Shown here piece by piece: positions 6,042-15,700 of a stretch of 28,368 nucleotides of DNA. The notes beneath the pieces were generated by a model that saw only the letters and a program-made list of their open reading frames with translations, had not been told where the DNA came from and did no database searches. Numbering within the stretch: the stretch's first letter is position 1; each line of letters opens with the position of its first letter. This DNA is from Bacteroidales bacterium UBA5326 (GTDB lineage Bacteria > Bacteroidota > Bacteroidia > Bacteroidales > UBA932): the NCBI GenBank assembly GCA_002408205.1, contig DHQY01000010.1:1-28368 (forward strand). Direction: 5' to 3'. The translations under genes and the position numbers were made by a program.

Positions 6042-6971
6042 ATGACGCTGCAACAACTGGAATACATACTGGCAGTAGACCGACACAGGCATTTTGTACG
6101 GGCTGCAGAAGAATGCGGGGTATCACAGCCCACCCTGAGTGCATTAATTAACAAGCTGGAAGAAGAACTGGACGTAAAGATATTCGACCGTACCAGGCAT
6201 CCGGTTGAACCCACGCTAATTGGGCAACAGATACTGAGACAGGCCCGTGTTACGCTAAATAACTCGGCTCAGCTCAAAGAGATCGTGCTGGCCCGGAAAG
6301 AAACGCTTGCCACGGATCTGAACCTGGCTATTATCCCTACGGTGGCCCCATATATTGTTCCCGGCTTTATTGAGCGTTTTCAGAAACATTATACTCAAGT
6401 GAATCTGCGGATTAACGAAATGCGCACCCAGGATATTATCGCGGCCGTAAAAGCCGGTTCCACAGACATGGCCCTGTTGGCCACTCCGCTTCAGGAAGAA
6501 GACATCCTGGAAATACCTGTCTATTACGAAAAATTCGTTGCTTATATAGCTCCTTCAGATCCGAATTATAATAAGGAAGAATTGGCGGCAACCGATCTGC
6601 CCGCCCAACACCTCTGGGTGTTGCAGGAGGGCCATTGCCTCAGAAACCAGATCTTCAATTTCTGCACAGAAAACGCCAGGGCAGACCGGCAGGTCTATGA
6701 GGCGGGCAGTATTGAGACCCTGGTTAAAATCATAGACCGGAACGGCGGGTATACCCTCATTCCCCAGCTGCACATTCCCATGTTGACAGACCGACAGCAA
6801 AAGCACATCCGCCCCGTAATATCGCCTCCGCCGGTAAGGGAGATTTCCATTGTTGTCTACAAAGATTTTATCAGGGAACGGTTGCTGAATGCCGTGGCCG
6901 ATACCATAAAGGAGATTATTCCGCCCGGAATGCTCGATGCCAGGCTTAAGAAATTCGCCATTAAACTTTAG
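6042..6971 (+). CDS. oxyR: LysR-family peroxide sensor OxyR
   Basis: This 309-residue transcription factor has a winged HTH at residues 1-60 (start MTLQQLEYIL, core AAEECGVSQPTLSALINKLEEEL) and a LysR substrate-like effector domain from about 90 to 300. The redox cysteines are Cys199 (EGHCLRNQ) and Cys208 (FCTE), the same numbers as the disulfide-forming pair of E. coli OxyR, which argues strongly for direct H2O2 sensing. Neighbours support the call: it is divergent from dps and peroxiredoxin with an OxyR-type operator between. The start is fixed because the HTH begins within the first few residues. The 3' end overlaps the convergent hydrolase gene by 11 bp. Confidence 0.95.
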   Translation: MTLQQLEYILAVDRHRHFVRAAEECGVSQPTLSALINKLEEELDVKIFDRTRHPVEPTLIGQQILRQARVTLNNSAQLKEIVLARKETLATDLNLAIIPTVAPYIVPGFIERFQKHYTQVNLRINEMRTQDIIAAVKAGSTDMALLATPLQEEDILEIPVYYEKFVAYIAPSDPNYNKEELAATDLPAQHLWVLQEGHCLRNQIFNFCTENARADRQVYEAGSIETLVKIIDRNGGYTLIPQLHIPMLTDRQQKHIRPVISPPPVREISIVVYKDFIRERLLNAVADTIKEIIPPGMLDARLKKFAIKL

Positions 6972-8148
6972 AGCTCAGGAACCCGGCTGCTTTGTCAAAT
7001 ACGGTTCGAAAGCCGAGGAATACATCCTGAAAGGGGATGTTCTTTCCCGAGGGAAAAGGGGTCTGGTGCGAGTATTCATAAGGAAAGTCGAGTTCGCTGG
7101 TCAAAGCCGGCGCGAGTTCCTCTCCCACTGCCTCACGCAACCCGACGGTAGGCACCACAATGTCTTTTTTTAAAGACACCATTTGAACTCTGTCTTTCGC
7201 TTTTTCAAAGAATGCATGACGTTCAGGGGCATAAACATCCGGGGCTATCATGAGCCTGAACGCCCGTTCCAGTGCATCGTCCCTGAAAAGGCGCCCTTCT
7301 GCCAAAGCCTGCTTCCCGTAAACAAAATAATTCAGGTAATAATTTTTTATGGTATCGTAGGCATTCTGATCTATAATATCTTTGGCGTTGCCGTTCATTT
7401 TTTCGAATATTGAACCTCCGCAGAAGGTGAAAAGCCGCGAGCTGGAAAAATAACCATTTGGATCTGCAATAAGCAATACCTGCGAAAGCAGGGCTCCTAT
7501 GGAATAGGCAAACAAATCCACCTGGCAGTCTTCGCGGAACAACGGATGTTTTCCCTCTTTGATCCCGGCCACCAACTGGCATATATTAAGTGCCGATTCC
7601 CGTCCCGAAACGTAGAACCGCAGCGGACTGTCCGACAGGCGTGAACTGAGTGCCACATTAAAAAAGGAGGCATTACAAAGATTCAGAATCTCCTGTTTTC
7701 GCTTGTTGAGCCAGGGAAGCAACCAGCGCGGAGAATACCAGTTGGCAGGCGTCCTGTTCATATGAAATGCAATGGGAAAAAGGATCACCGGGACCCCGCA
7801 ACGGAGTACCAATTCCTCGGCCCAGGTAAGGTATTTATCCCACTGCCTCTCGTTAAGACCGTGCAAAAGGAGTATGGCTCTTGAATAATTCGCTCCGCCC
7901 TTAGGTAAAAAAACTGTATAAGTGAAGTCTTTGTTTTCAATAATCTTACTGTCCGAGACCGCACAAAAACCGGTCACCGGAATAGCCAGTCTGTATAACT
8001 CTATGTCCTCCTCCCCTACCTCCTGATGGAAACGGAAAGGATGTATCTCTACGGGACTGCCGGGCAACACTACCCTGTTGTCGTAGGAAAAGAGTTTGGC
8101 CAGCTCTTTTGTTCTTTCTTCCAGACACATGGTTTTCATATAGTTCAT
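6961..8148 (-). CDS. Alpha/beta-hydrolase-like protein (DUF6051-like)
   Basis: This protein is about 395 residues from the chosen ATG at 8148, which follows aaaaaagg; an in-frame ATG at 8190 would add 14 residues. It looks like an alpha/beta hydrolase: strand plus oxyanion region AILLLHGLNE (about 91-100) and a nucleophile elbow FAYSIGALLSQ (about 213-223) with Ser216 as candidate nucleophile. The elbow is AYSIGA rather than strict GxSxG. There is no signal peptide or membrane segment, so it is probably cytoplasmic. It resembles a Bacteroidota family I recall as DUF6051, but I cannot confirm the family from sequence alone, and the substrate is unknown. The gene converges on oxyR with an 11-bp overlap and diverges from the LytTR gene. 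I see no TAnnTTTG promoter in the 157-bp gap on its side. Confidence 0.7.
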   Translation of the reverse strand: MNYMKTMCLEERTKELAKLFSYDNRVVLPGSPVEIHPFRFHQEVGEEDIELYRLAIPVTGFCAVSDSKIIENKDFTYTVFLPKGGANYSRAILLLHGLNERQWDKYLTWAEELVLRCGVPVILFPIAFHMNRTPANWYSPRWLLPWLNKRKQEILNLCNASFFNVALSSRLSDSPLRFYVSGRESALNICQLVAGIKEGKHPLFREDCQVDLFAYSIGALLSQVLLIADPNGYFSSSRLFTFCGGSIFEKMNGNAKDIIDQNAYDTIKNYYLNYFVYGKQALAEGRLFRDDALERAFRLMIAPDVYAPERHAFFEKAKDRVQMVSLKKDIVVPTVGLREAVGEELAPALTSELDFPYEYSHQTPFPSGKNIPFQDVFLGFRTVFDKAAGFLSSKV

Positions 8149-8293
8149 CCTTTTTTCTTCAAAAGAAGAGGCTTTTGGACAGAACGCCAAAAGAAAGGGA
8201 TACGGCAGACGCTTCCGGGACGAAAACGGGATATGAGGGATGAAAATGTTTATTACGGGGTGAATGCAAATGAAAGAAAAGATTAAAAACAGT

Positions 8294-8301
8294 TACCTTT
8301 G
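8294..8301 (+). promoter_or_regulatory. -7 element of the LytTR gene; predicted leaderless transcript
   Basis: TACCTTTG matches TAnnTTTG and ends 5 bases before the ATG at 8306, the same geometry as oxyR. It argues against the in-frame upstream ATG at 8264, which lies before the promoter. Confidence 0.6.
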
Positions 8302-8305
8302 CGTC

Positions 8306-9163
8306 ATGAGCAGGCTGGACAGAAAGATACCTCCGTTTATTTACAGCAAATCCAATCTGATTTGGCTGGTACTGTTTACAGCCGTTTTTGCCTTATTGTT
8401 CATAAATATTTACACCCCTTTTGAATCTCCCAGCTGGTACCCTATTTCACGCATTCAATATTTTCTCTTCTCGAGCCTGATTATTCTCACCGGAGTGCTG
8501 GTAGTGGTTATCAGCCGGATTGTAATGTTCTATTACACAAAAAAAAGAACCATTTCCTACTGGGATTATATACTATGGGTAGCTGCCGAGATCTTCTTTA
8601 TGTCGCTCTTTTACACCTTGTATTCATACCTGATGGACGACACCCGGAATTTTTGGGAAATATACCGTTCTTCGGTAAGGAATACAAGTCTGATCCTGTT
8701 ATTACCTTATTTCATTTCATTGCTGTTTTTTTCTATGCAGGAAAAATCCAGGCAATTAAAAGCCCTGGAAGAAAGCAAACTGCCCGGGGAAGGCACTCTC
8801 TCTCATAAAGGGGAGATCCTTTCATTCACAGACGATAAGGGAGATCTAAAGCTTTCTATAAAAAAAGAATCCCTGCTGTTTCTCGAATCGGCAGACAATT
8901 ATGTATCGGTCTGGTATATGAGCAAATCGGGCGTAAGCAAATACCTGTTGCGCAACACATTAAAAGAAATGGAAGATCGCTTTGCCAATACAAATATAAT
9001 CCGGTGCCACAGATCGTTTATGGTCAACCTGGACCAGGTAAAGATAGCCAAACGTACTAAAGACGGCATAATGCTGGATCTGGGCGTGGAACGCATTCCG
9101 GATATTCCTGTGTCTAAAAGCTACGGAGACCGTATAACTCAGTGGTTCGCCTCGCTCATGTAG
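8306..9163 (+). CDS. Membrane-anchored LytTR-domain transcription regulator
   Basis: This 285-residue protein has four predicted membrane helices (about 17-36, 52-72, 87-109, 127-144), a short linker, and a C-terminal LytTR DNA-binding domain (about 180-280). The LytTR hallmarks are present: LLFLESADNYVSVW (190-203), LRNTLKEMEDRF (215-226), IIRCHRSFMVNL (231-242) and a late IPVSKSYGDRI. There is no response-regulator receiver domain, so the signal must come through the membrane part, as in other Bacteroidota LytTR proteins of this layout. The ATG at 8306 is chosen because a good -7 box lies just upstream of it. The last 25 bp overlap the convergent ATP-grasp gene. The target genes are unknown; the neighbouring hydrolase is a candidate because it is divergent. 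Confidence 0.9.
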   Translation: MSRLDRKIPPFIYSKSNLIWLVLFTAVFALLFINIYTPFESPSWYPISRIQYFLFSSLIILTGVLVVVISRIVMFYYTKKRTISYWDYILWVAAEIFFMSLFYTLYSYLMDDTRNFWEIYRSSVRNTSLILLLPYFISLLFFSMQEKSRQLKALEESKLPGEGTLSHKGEILSFTDDKGDLKLSIKKESLLFLESADNYVSVWYMSKSGVSKYLLRNTLKEMEDRFANTNIIRCHRSFMVNLDQVKIAKRTKDGIMLDLGVERIPDIPVSKSYGDRITQWFASLM

Positions 9164-10044
9164 CCCGTCCGGCGGATATAGTCGAACAGTGCCGCAGGAA
9201 TGTTTCGGTCTTCGGGACCCATGTTTTCAATGCTGCACAAAGACCTGAATCCCGCATTGCCATTTACTTCACAGACAGTATAGTCCCCATTACAGAATAA
9301 CAGATCCACACCGGCAAATTCTAACCCGAGCGCCCGGGCACTGCCCACGGCCAGATTACTTATCCGTTCGTTCACCGGAAAAGCAGACGCCTTTCCTCCC
9401 TGGGAAAAATTCGAAACAAAACGGGTCTCGGACCGGCGTAACACACAACCTGCCACGCGGTCTCCAATTACCCAGACTCTTAAATCCCTGCCATGGCTTT
9501 CGGCAATATACTCCTGGGCAAGGCACGGCTTGTCCAGAGCATCCAGGGCATCCTGCAGCTGAGACTGCGACGAAATAAGCCGTACCTGTTCTCCTTTTGA
9601 ACCCTCCACGGCTTTAAGCACAAAACGAGAATTCCCAAAAATCCCCGACAGACAGGCATAATCATACTCCCGGTCCACATTAAAAAGTGTTCGGGGTATT
9701 GGAATGCCTTGTTGTACAAGAACCTGGTGAGTAAGAAATTTATTCCTGGAAAGATGCATAGAAAGCGTGGAATTAATGACCCTTACGCCGTTTCGCTCTA
9801 AATGGGCAGACAACTCTTCTTCATAACCCCGCATAAGAACGAAAGCAGGCCATTCCGACACCGGAACCCCTTCGTAAAGCAAGCGGTTGTTTCCCAATTC
9901 AGAAACCAGAACAAAACGCTCACAACAAAGGACTTGTATAGAATAACCACATTTTTCGCCTTCCCTGACAAACCAGTCAAATGCATTGCTTCCGTTACGG
10001 AAAGAAGAGAGCGGGTAAAGGATCCAGCCGGAATTTTTTTTCAT
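9139..10044 (-). CDS. RimK-type ATP-grasp ligase
   Basis: This 301-residue cytoplasmic enzyme is of the ATP-grasp superfamily, RimK/MptN-like branch, which joins an amino acid (often glutamate) to an amine or peptide using ATP. Visible features are the pre-ATP-grasp region (1-95), a lid/ATP-binding stretch FVLKAVEGSKGEQVRLI (141-157), QEYIAESHGRDLRVWVIGDRVAG (177-199), the RimK-type NFSQGGKA (212-219), and the Mg/ATP ligands GVDLLF (245-250; Asp247), CEVNGNAGF (258-266; Glu259 and Asn261). The acceptor substrate cannot be told from sequence. The start codon lies 27 bp from the divergent TSCPD gene, and the 3' end overlaps the LytTR gene. No clear promoter is visible. Confidence 0.87.
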   Translation of the reverse strand: MKKNSGWILYPLSSFRNGSNAFDWFVREGEKCGYSIQVLCCERFVLVSELGNNRLLYEGVPVSEWPAFVLMRGYEEELSAHLERNGVRVINSTLSMHLSRNKFLTHQVLVQQGIPIPRTLFNVDREYDYACLSGIFGNSRFVLKAVEGSKGEQVRLISSQSQLQDALDALDKPCLAQEYIAESHGRDLRVWVIGDRVAGCVLRRSETRFVSNFSQGGKASAFPVNERISNLAVGSARALGLEFAGVDLLFCNGDYTVCEVNGNAGFRSLCSIENMGPEDRNIPAALFDYIRRTGYMSEANH

Positions 10045-10071
10045 ATCTTTACTTTTTTAATCAGAAACCCA

Positions 10072-10434
10072 ATGAAACACCTTGTTCTCTTCATCTTTAT
10101 TTTTCTGGCCGGCTCAGCGGCTCTTCATGCACAATCCATAACCAGTGACAAAACCGGAGAAAACGGGATACGTAAAATTGAAGTCACCCCGGACGACGTG
10201 GTCTGTTCAATCAAGATAGAGATAGAGCTCAAAGGCGATGAGATCCAAAGTGTGGTATATACCCGCGGCTGCAACGGCAATGCAAAAGGTATCGGAGCCC
10301 TTATCAAAGGCATGAAAATTGATGAAGCCATTGATAGATTGGACGGCATTACCTGCGGGAAACGAACCACCTCGTGTCCGGATCAGTTGGCTAAAGCCCT
10401 GAAAGCTATCAGGGATAAAGAGACCCAACAGTAG
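10072..10434 (+). CDS. TSCPD-domain four-cysteine protein with signal peptide
   Basis: This 120-residue protein has residues 30-115 matching the small TSCPD/'four-Cys' family (TIGR03905-like): Cys45, Cys67 (GCNGNAKGI), Cys95 (GITCG) and Cys102 in the eponymous TSCPD motif (101-104), followed by QLAKAL. Related domains occur at the end of some ribonucleotide reductases, and the free-standing form is of unknown function and probably binds metal. Unusually, this copy starts with a clear signal peptide (MKHLVLFIFIFLAGSAALHA, then QS), so it should be exported. An in-frame ATG at 9802 lies deep inside the ATP-grasp gene and is rejected. A TATCTTTA near-promoter lies at 10044-10051. The last 26 bp overlap the convergent GH2 gene. 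Confidence 0.8.
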   Translation: MKHLVLFIFIFLAGSAALHAQSITSDKTGENGIRKIEVTPDDVVCSIKIEIELKGDEIQSVVYTRGCNGNAKGIGALIKGMKIDEAIDRLDGITCGKRTTSCPDQLAKALKAIRDKETQQ

Positions 10435-12235
10435 AGCGGACTTCTTCATTGGCACGCCTTACGGCCCGGGCATCCACTTTGAGGACCTTCCGGTCATAAG
10501 TCATTAGTCCGTTTACCTCTATTTCACAATCTGTGGTCTGAGTGTACACTGCTGCGGAAAAACCCTGTTTGATCAAAGGTATAAGCTCCTGTGTGTATTT
10601 TATGTATTCGGCCGTGACTTCCTCCGCACTTTTATACTGAACATACCCCCAGTTCCTTTCAGGTTCCCACAGGTGTTCTTCCAATGCGAGTCCGATACCG
10701 CCGTATTCTCCCAGTACGTTCACCCGCTGCGGGTCATAAAGGAACATATCGGGGTTGGGATAATTATGAATATCCAATATATGACCGCAGGGTCTGTGGT
10801 TTCCGCCGCTGGCTGCGTTAATGAGCCTCGACGGGTCGCAGGCGGCCGTAAAGTCAACAACCTCTGCGGTATTGAACTGTCCCCACGCTTCGTTGAAGGG
10901 CACCCAAACCACTACACAGGGATGCGAGATCAGCAGGTCAATGATCTCTTTCCATTCCCGGTAGTAATTTTCCATGCTTTCGGCAGAACGGTTTTTATCT
11001 GTGCCGCCTCCGTATTCATAGGGCCGCCATGAATTACCCAGATCTCCGCTGGGCATATCCTGCCATACCAGTATACCCAGGCGGTCGCAATGGTAATACC
11101 ATCGGGCCGGCTCTACTTTTACGTGCTTACGTATCATATTAAATCCCAGCTCCTTGGTTTTTACAATGTCGTATTGCAGCGCCTCGTCGGAAGGGGCCGT
11201 GTACAATCCGTCGGGCCACCAGCCCTGGTCAAGGGGTCCCAGCTGGAAAACGGGTTTGTTATTTAACTGCATTCGGGCAATGCCGTTGGCATCCCGGGCT
11301 ACCGAGATCTTTCGGAATGCTGTATATGAGATTACCTGATCGCAAACCCTTCCCCGGTCGGAAAGCGTGACATTCAAATCATAAAGGCTGGGCGATTCGG
11401 GGGTCCAAAGGCGCGGGTCATCCACTTTTATACGCATTTGCGCCTCCACGACACCCTTTGCCGAGGCCAGTACTTTTCCTTTATCCAGCACCTGAACCTG
11501 TGCAACAGCTCCGGATGGGGCGTCGTTGGCCCGGACCGTAACACAAAGCACCCCGTTATCCACATCGGCAACCGATACCACAGAAGTCACATGAACGGGA
11601 TCTACCGGTTCCATCCAGACGGTCTGCCATATACCGGTCACCGAGGTGTACCAGATACCTCCGGGTTGGGATACCTGCTTACCCCGTGGCTGGAATCCTT
11701 TGTCTGCAGGGTCCCATACCCGGATAACCAGTTTTTGCGGTCCCTTCCCGGTAAGGAACGGAGTTATATCAAAGAAAAAAGGGGTATAGCCGCCTTTATG
11801 CGTCCCAATAAGCACATCGTTCACAAAGACACATGCAAGCCAGTCCACCGCACCAAAATGCAGGAGAACGTTCTTGTTTTTCCAGTCGGCGGGGATATTG
11901 AAAGACCTTCTGTACCATACTTCGTTTTCCTCCCCCACTGTCCTGCCTACACCGCTCAGGGCAGACTCCACGGCAAACGGCACGAGAATGCGTCCGTCCG
12001 CAGCGGCCGGTTCCGTTCCGCCTTTTGGCACAATGGCATATTCCCACAAACCGTTGAGAGTCATCCAGCGATCACGCTGCATTTGCGGGCGGGGATAGTC
12101 CGGCAGCACATCTTCCACATTTATGCCGGCAGCCCAGGGAGTCATGATTTTATTTCCGGCAGGATGCCAGGGAGACTGAGAAAACACGCCCAATGGGATA
12201 ATCAGGCCAAAGACAAGAAAAACAAGACGTTTCAT
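10409..12235 (-). CDS. Exported glycoside hydrolase family 2 enzyme
   Basis: This 608-residue exported enzyme has signal peptide MKRLVFLVFGLIIPLGVFSQ. The order is sugar-binding jelly-roll (about 45-210, with LNGLWEYAI and VWYRRSF), immunoglobulin-like domain (about 212-310), then a TIM barrel (about 315-600). The retaining catalytic pair is visible: acid/base Glu449 in VPFNEAWGQ and nucleophile Glu510 in VLGEYGG. ELGFNMIRKHVKVEP (362-376) is the usual GH2 strand. The protein ends right after the barrel, so it lacks the extra C-terminal domains of large beta-galactosidases. The exact activity (galactosidase, glucuronidase, mannosidase or other) cannot be set. It starts 3 bp after the mscL stop codon and is almost surely co-transcribed with it. 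The 3' end overlaps the TSCPD gene by 26 bp. Confidence 0.92.
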   Translation of the reverse strand: MKRLVFLVFGLIIPLGVFSQSPWHPAGNKIMTPWAAGINVEDVLPDYPRPQMQRDRWMTLNGLWEYAIVPKGGTEPAAADGRILVPFAVESALSGVGRTVGEENEVWYRRSFNIPADWKNKNVLLHFGAVDWLACVFVNDVLIGTHKGGYTPFFFDITPFLTGKGPQKLVIRVWDPADKGFQPRGKQVSQPGGIWYTSVTGIWQTVWMEPVDPVHVTSVVSVADVDNGVLCVTVRANDAPSGAVAQVQVLDKGKVLASAKGVVEAQMRIKVDDPRLWTPESPSLYDLNVTLSDRGRVCDQVISYTAFRKISVARDANGIARMQLNNKPVFQLGPLDQGWWPDGLYTAPSDEALQYDIVKTKELGFNMIRKHVKVEPARWYYHCDRLGILVWQDMPSGDLGNSWRPYEYGGGTDKNRSAESMENYYREWKEIIDLLISHPCVVVWVPFNEAWGQFNTAEVVDFTAACDPSRLINAASGGNHRPCGHILDIHNYPNPDMFLYDPQRVNVLGEYGGIGLALEEHLWEPERNWGYVQYKSAEEVTAEYIKYTQELIPLIKQGFSAAVYTQTTDCEIEVNGLMTYDRKVLKVDARAVRRANEEVRSTVGSLYP

Positions 12236-12238
12236 GGT

Positions 12239-12688
12239 TTATTTATTTTTAAGAAGATCGCGGATTTCCGTAAGCAGAACCTCTTCTTTGGTGGGTTTGG
12301 GGTCGGGAGCGGGTGCAGCGGCAGCGGCTGCTTCTTCCTTTTTCTTGCCCATGAGGGTCAGGTGGTTGATTCCTTTAATAAGGATAAAAATACATAATGC
12401 TACAATAATAAAATCAAAAAGGACCTGCAGGAAGTTTCCGTAATTCAGCGTTACGGCTGGCATCATAATGTCGGGATCGAGCAGACTGGCCCGTTCCCTG
12501 ACAATAGTCCATTTCCAGTCGGTAAAATTAATACCGCCTACTACAGCCCCTATCAGGGGCATGAGCAAATCCGATACCAGCGAAGTGACAATCTTGCCGA
12601 AAGCAGCTCCGATAATTACACCCACGGCCATGTCCATGACATTGCCTCTCATGGCAAATGCCTTAAATTCATTTAAAAATTTTGACAT
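12239..12688 (-). CDS. mscL: Large-conductance mechanosensitive channel MscL
   Basis: This 149-residue inner-membrane channel opens under membrane tension to release solutes during hypo-osmotic shock. It shows the family start MSKFLNEFKAFAMRGNVMDMAVGVIIGAAFGKIV (quoted by its key pieces FKAFAMRGN and MDMAVGVIIG), first membrane helix about 15-45, a periplasmic loop, a second helix about 80-105, and a C-terminal helix TKEEVLLTEIRDLL after an Ala/Pro-rich linker. An in-frame ATG at 12727 would add 13 residues not typical of MscL, and the promoter box lies between the two, so 12688 is chosen. It is followed after 3 bp by the GH2 gene, an odd operon partner. Confidence 0.95.
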   Translation of the reverse strand: MSKFLNEFKAFAMRGNVMDMAVGVIIGAAFGKIVTSLVSDLLMPLIGAVVGGINFTDWKWTIVRERASLLDPDIMMPAVTLNYGNFLQVLFDFIIVALCIFILIKGINHLTLMGKKKEEAAAAAAPAPDPKPTKEEVLLTEIRDLLKNK

Positions 12689-12709
12689 AATGATTAGATT
12701 AAATGTACT

Positions 12710-12717
12710 CAAATTTA
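12710..12717 (-). promoter_or_regulatory. mscL -7 element
   Basis: On the minus strand TAAATTTG matches TAnnTTTG. Its end lies 22 bases before the mscL ATG at 12688, giving a leader of about 17 nt. It lies downstream of the alternative ATG at 12727 and so supports the shorter protein. No clear -33 box is seen. Confidence 0.5.
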
Positions 12718-12784
12718 CTAAAAACATTGAATCTTTCTAACTTTACAAACAATATAACCCGATAACTCATTTAATAACAACCTT

Positions 12785-15700
12785 ATGAATTTCAGACTTT
12801 TTGCATTATTGCTTATAATTCCCGCTGCCTTACCGGCAAAGGGAGAGGAAGCCCGTCTGCTCCGGTTTCCGGCCGTCGGGAACGGGATTATTGCTTTTTC
12901 ATACGCCGGCGATCTCTATACGGTACCCATTGACGGAGGACAGGCCGTAAAACTCACTTCGCATATTGGGTACGAGGTATTCCCAAAATTTTCTCCCGAC
13001 AGCAAAACCATTGCCTTTACGGGACAATACGACGGGAATACCGAGGTATACACCATCCCCGTAACCGGGGGAGAGCCGGTAAGGTTAACCTGGACAGCCA
13101 CCCTCGAAAGGGACAACATCGGGGACCGGATGGGCCCGAATAATATTGTTATGGGCTGGACTCCCGACGGCAGGGAAGTTATCCTGCGTTCACGCTGGTA
13201 TAGTTTTTCGGGCATGCGTGCGCATCTGTTCAGAGTCCCCGCTTCCGGGGGCGAACTCACCCAGATCCCCGTCAGTGAAGGCGGTTTTTGCTGCTATTCT
13301 CCAGATGGTGAACATTTTGCTTTTAACCGTATGTTCCGCGAATTCCGTACCTGGAAGTATTACAAAGGCGGACAGGCCGATGATATCTGGGTTAATAAAG
13401 TGGGGACCACCCAAATGGAAAACATCACCAAAGGCGAAGGCGATCGCGCCCAGGATATCTTCCCTATGTGGATAGGACAAAAAATCTACTTCATCTCGGA
13501 CCGGGACTCAATCATGAACCTTTTTTGTTATGACACACAGACAAAAACAACTGCCAAGGTGACCCATTTTGATACATTCGATATTAAGTTTCCCTCTCAT
13601 TCCAGGGACTTCATTGTTTTCGAAAACGGCGGCTATATATATAAATACAATGTCAACACGGGCCAAACGTCTAAAGTAGAGGTACTGCTGCATAATGAAA
13701 ACCTTTATGCCCGCGACGGCTGGCTCGACATATCGGAGCAGGCGTCTAATTTCTCCCTGTCTCCCGAAGGAGAACGTGTGCTGGTAACGGCGCGTGGCGA
13801 TCTTTTTTCGGTACCAGCCACCGAAGGAACTACATACAACCTCACCCGCACCCCGGGAATACATGACCGTGCTGCCGAATGGTCACCCGACGGATCTCAG
13901 ATCGCTTGGTTCTCAGATAAAGACGGAGAATACCAGCTGTATGTAATGCCCTTCGATAAACCAGATCAGGCCAGACCGCTTACCCGCTTCAGTGACGGTT
14001 ACCCCGACGACCTCACCTGGAGTCCCGACTCCAAAGGGCTGTTCTTCACCACCGAAAAAAGGGACCTGTGGTATACCGCTCTGACGGACGGAACAGCAAG
14101 GCGGATTATCCAGGGCGATCCCGGCGATCTGAGGGATTACGACATTTCTTCCGACGGGAAATGGATTGCCTGGTCTACGCTTGCCCCAAACCGTATGAGT
14201 GTTATTTCCCTGTATAATATGGACGAAAATCGTTCATGGCCGGTGACTACTAACTGGTACGATTCATACAGCCCTGTTTTCTCCGAAGACGGAAAATACC
14301 TGTTCTTTACTTCGTCCCGGGAATTCCAGGCCAATTATTCCCGGGTGGAATGGAACACCTCCTATAATATTTCGAGTTATGTTTTTGTTTTGCCGCTGGC
14401 AAAAACGACCGCCGACCCTGTCATTATAAAATCCGATGAATACAAAGGTCCGAAAGAGCCCGAAAAACAAACTGCTCCTGCCAAAAAAGAAACGAAATCC
14501 GCGGAACCGGCCCTCAAAATTACCGTCGACACCCAGGGCCTCGTAGAGCGGGCTTCTGCCCTGCCGCTTGAACCGGGTATGTACCAGTTATTAGCTGCTT
14601 TCGACGATGAATTATATTTTGCCACCAGGGGAGAAGTCAGGAAGATTTCCATGAAGGACCTGAAAGTAAGCCCCGTAACCCAGGGCAGACCGCTGGCTTA
14701 TGCCCCCGGGGGCAGGAAATTGCTGGTCAGGGAGCAGGACGATCTGTATGTTATCGGGGCTCCCGCCTGGAAATCAGATAAGAAAACAGACCTGGGGAAT
14801 GTGGGAATTATAACAAATTACGCGGCCGAATGGGAACAGATTTTTAATGAAACCTGGAGAGTATACCGTGACCACTTCTACCTGCCCAATATGCACGGAC
14901 GCGACTGGCAGTATATTCACGATAAATACGCTCCGCTGGTGCCTTACATCAAACACCGGCACGATCTCACCTATATTATTGGCGAAATGATCTCTGAATT
15001 AAACGTAGGGCATTCCTATGTGACCTCTCCGCAGGAAACCCCGTCTCCCAAACGGATCAAAACCGGTCTCCTGGGCGCCCGTTTTACCAAAGATGTTTCG
15101 GGAGCCTTCAGGATTACAAAAATCTACGAAGGAGAGAATTGGGATAAAGCGTTGAGAGCGCCTTTCAGGGACCCCGGTGTGGATATTAAGGAAGGAGATT
15201 ACATTCTTTCGGTAGACGGTGTTCCCGCAGGATCGCTGAGTGTTATTTATCAGGCTCTTATAGACAAGGTGGACAAAACCGTTGCGCTCAGGGTAAACAG
15301 CACCCCATCCGAAACCGGGGCACGTACCGTATATGTAAAGCCCATCGGGGATGAGACGGGACTGGTATATTACGAATGGGTCAGAAACAACATCAGGAAA
15401 GTGGAAGAGGCCGGCAACGGTCAGATTGGCTATATTCATATTCCCGACATGTCATCCGAGGGACTGGACATGTTCACCAAGCTGTTCTACACACAACTGG
15501 ATAAAAAAGCGCTTATTATTGACGACCGCATGAACGGCGGAGGGAACGTCTCTCCCATAATTCTGGAACGTCTGACCCGTGAAGCCTACCGGATGAGCAT
15601 GTACCGTAACGGAATGAACCTGCCCGTGCCCAACGAAAGCCACCATGGCCCAAAAGTATGCCTGATAGACAAATATTCCATGTCCGACGGCGATCTCTTC

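Noticed and set aside
11438..12397. 319-residue plus-strand open frame
   Set aside because: It is antisense to the GH2 and mscL genes, which have clear family motifs; the frame has no recognisable domain and odd composition.
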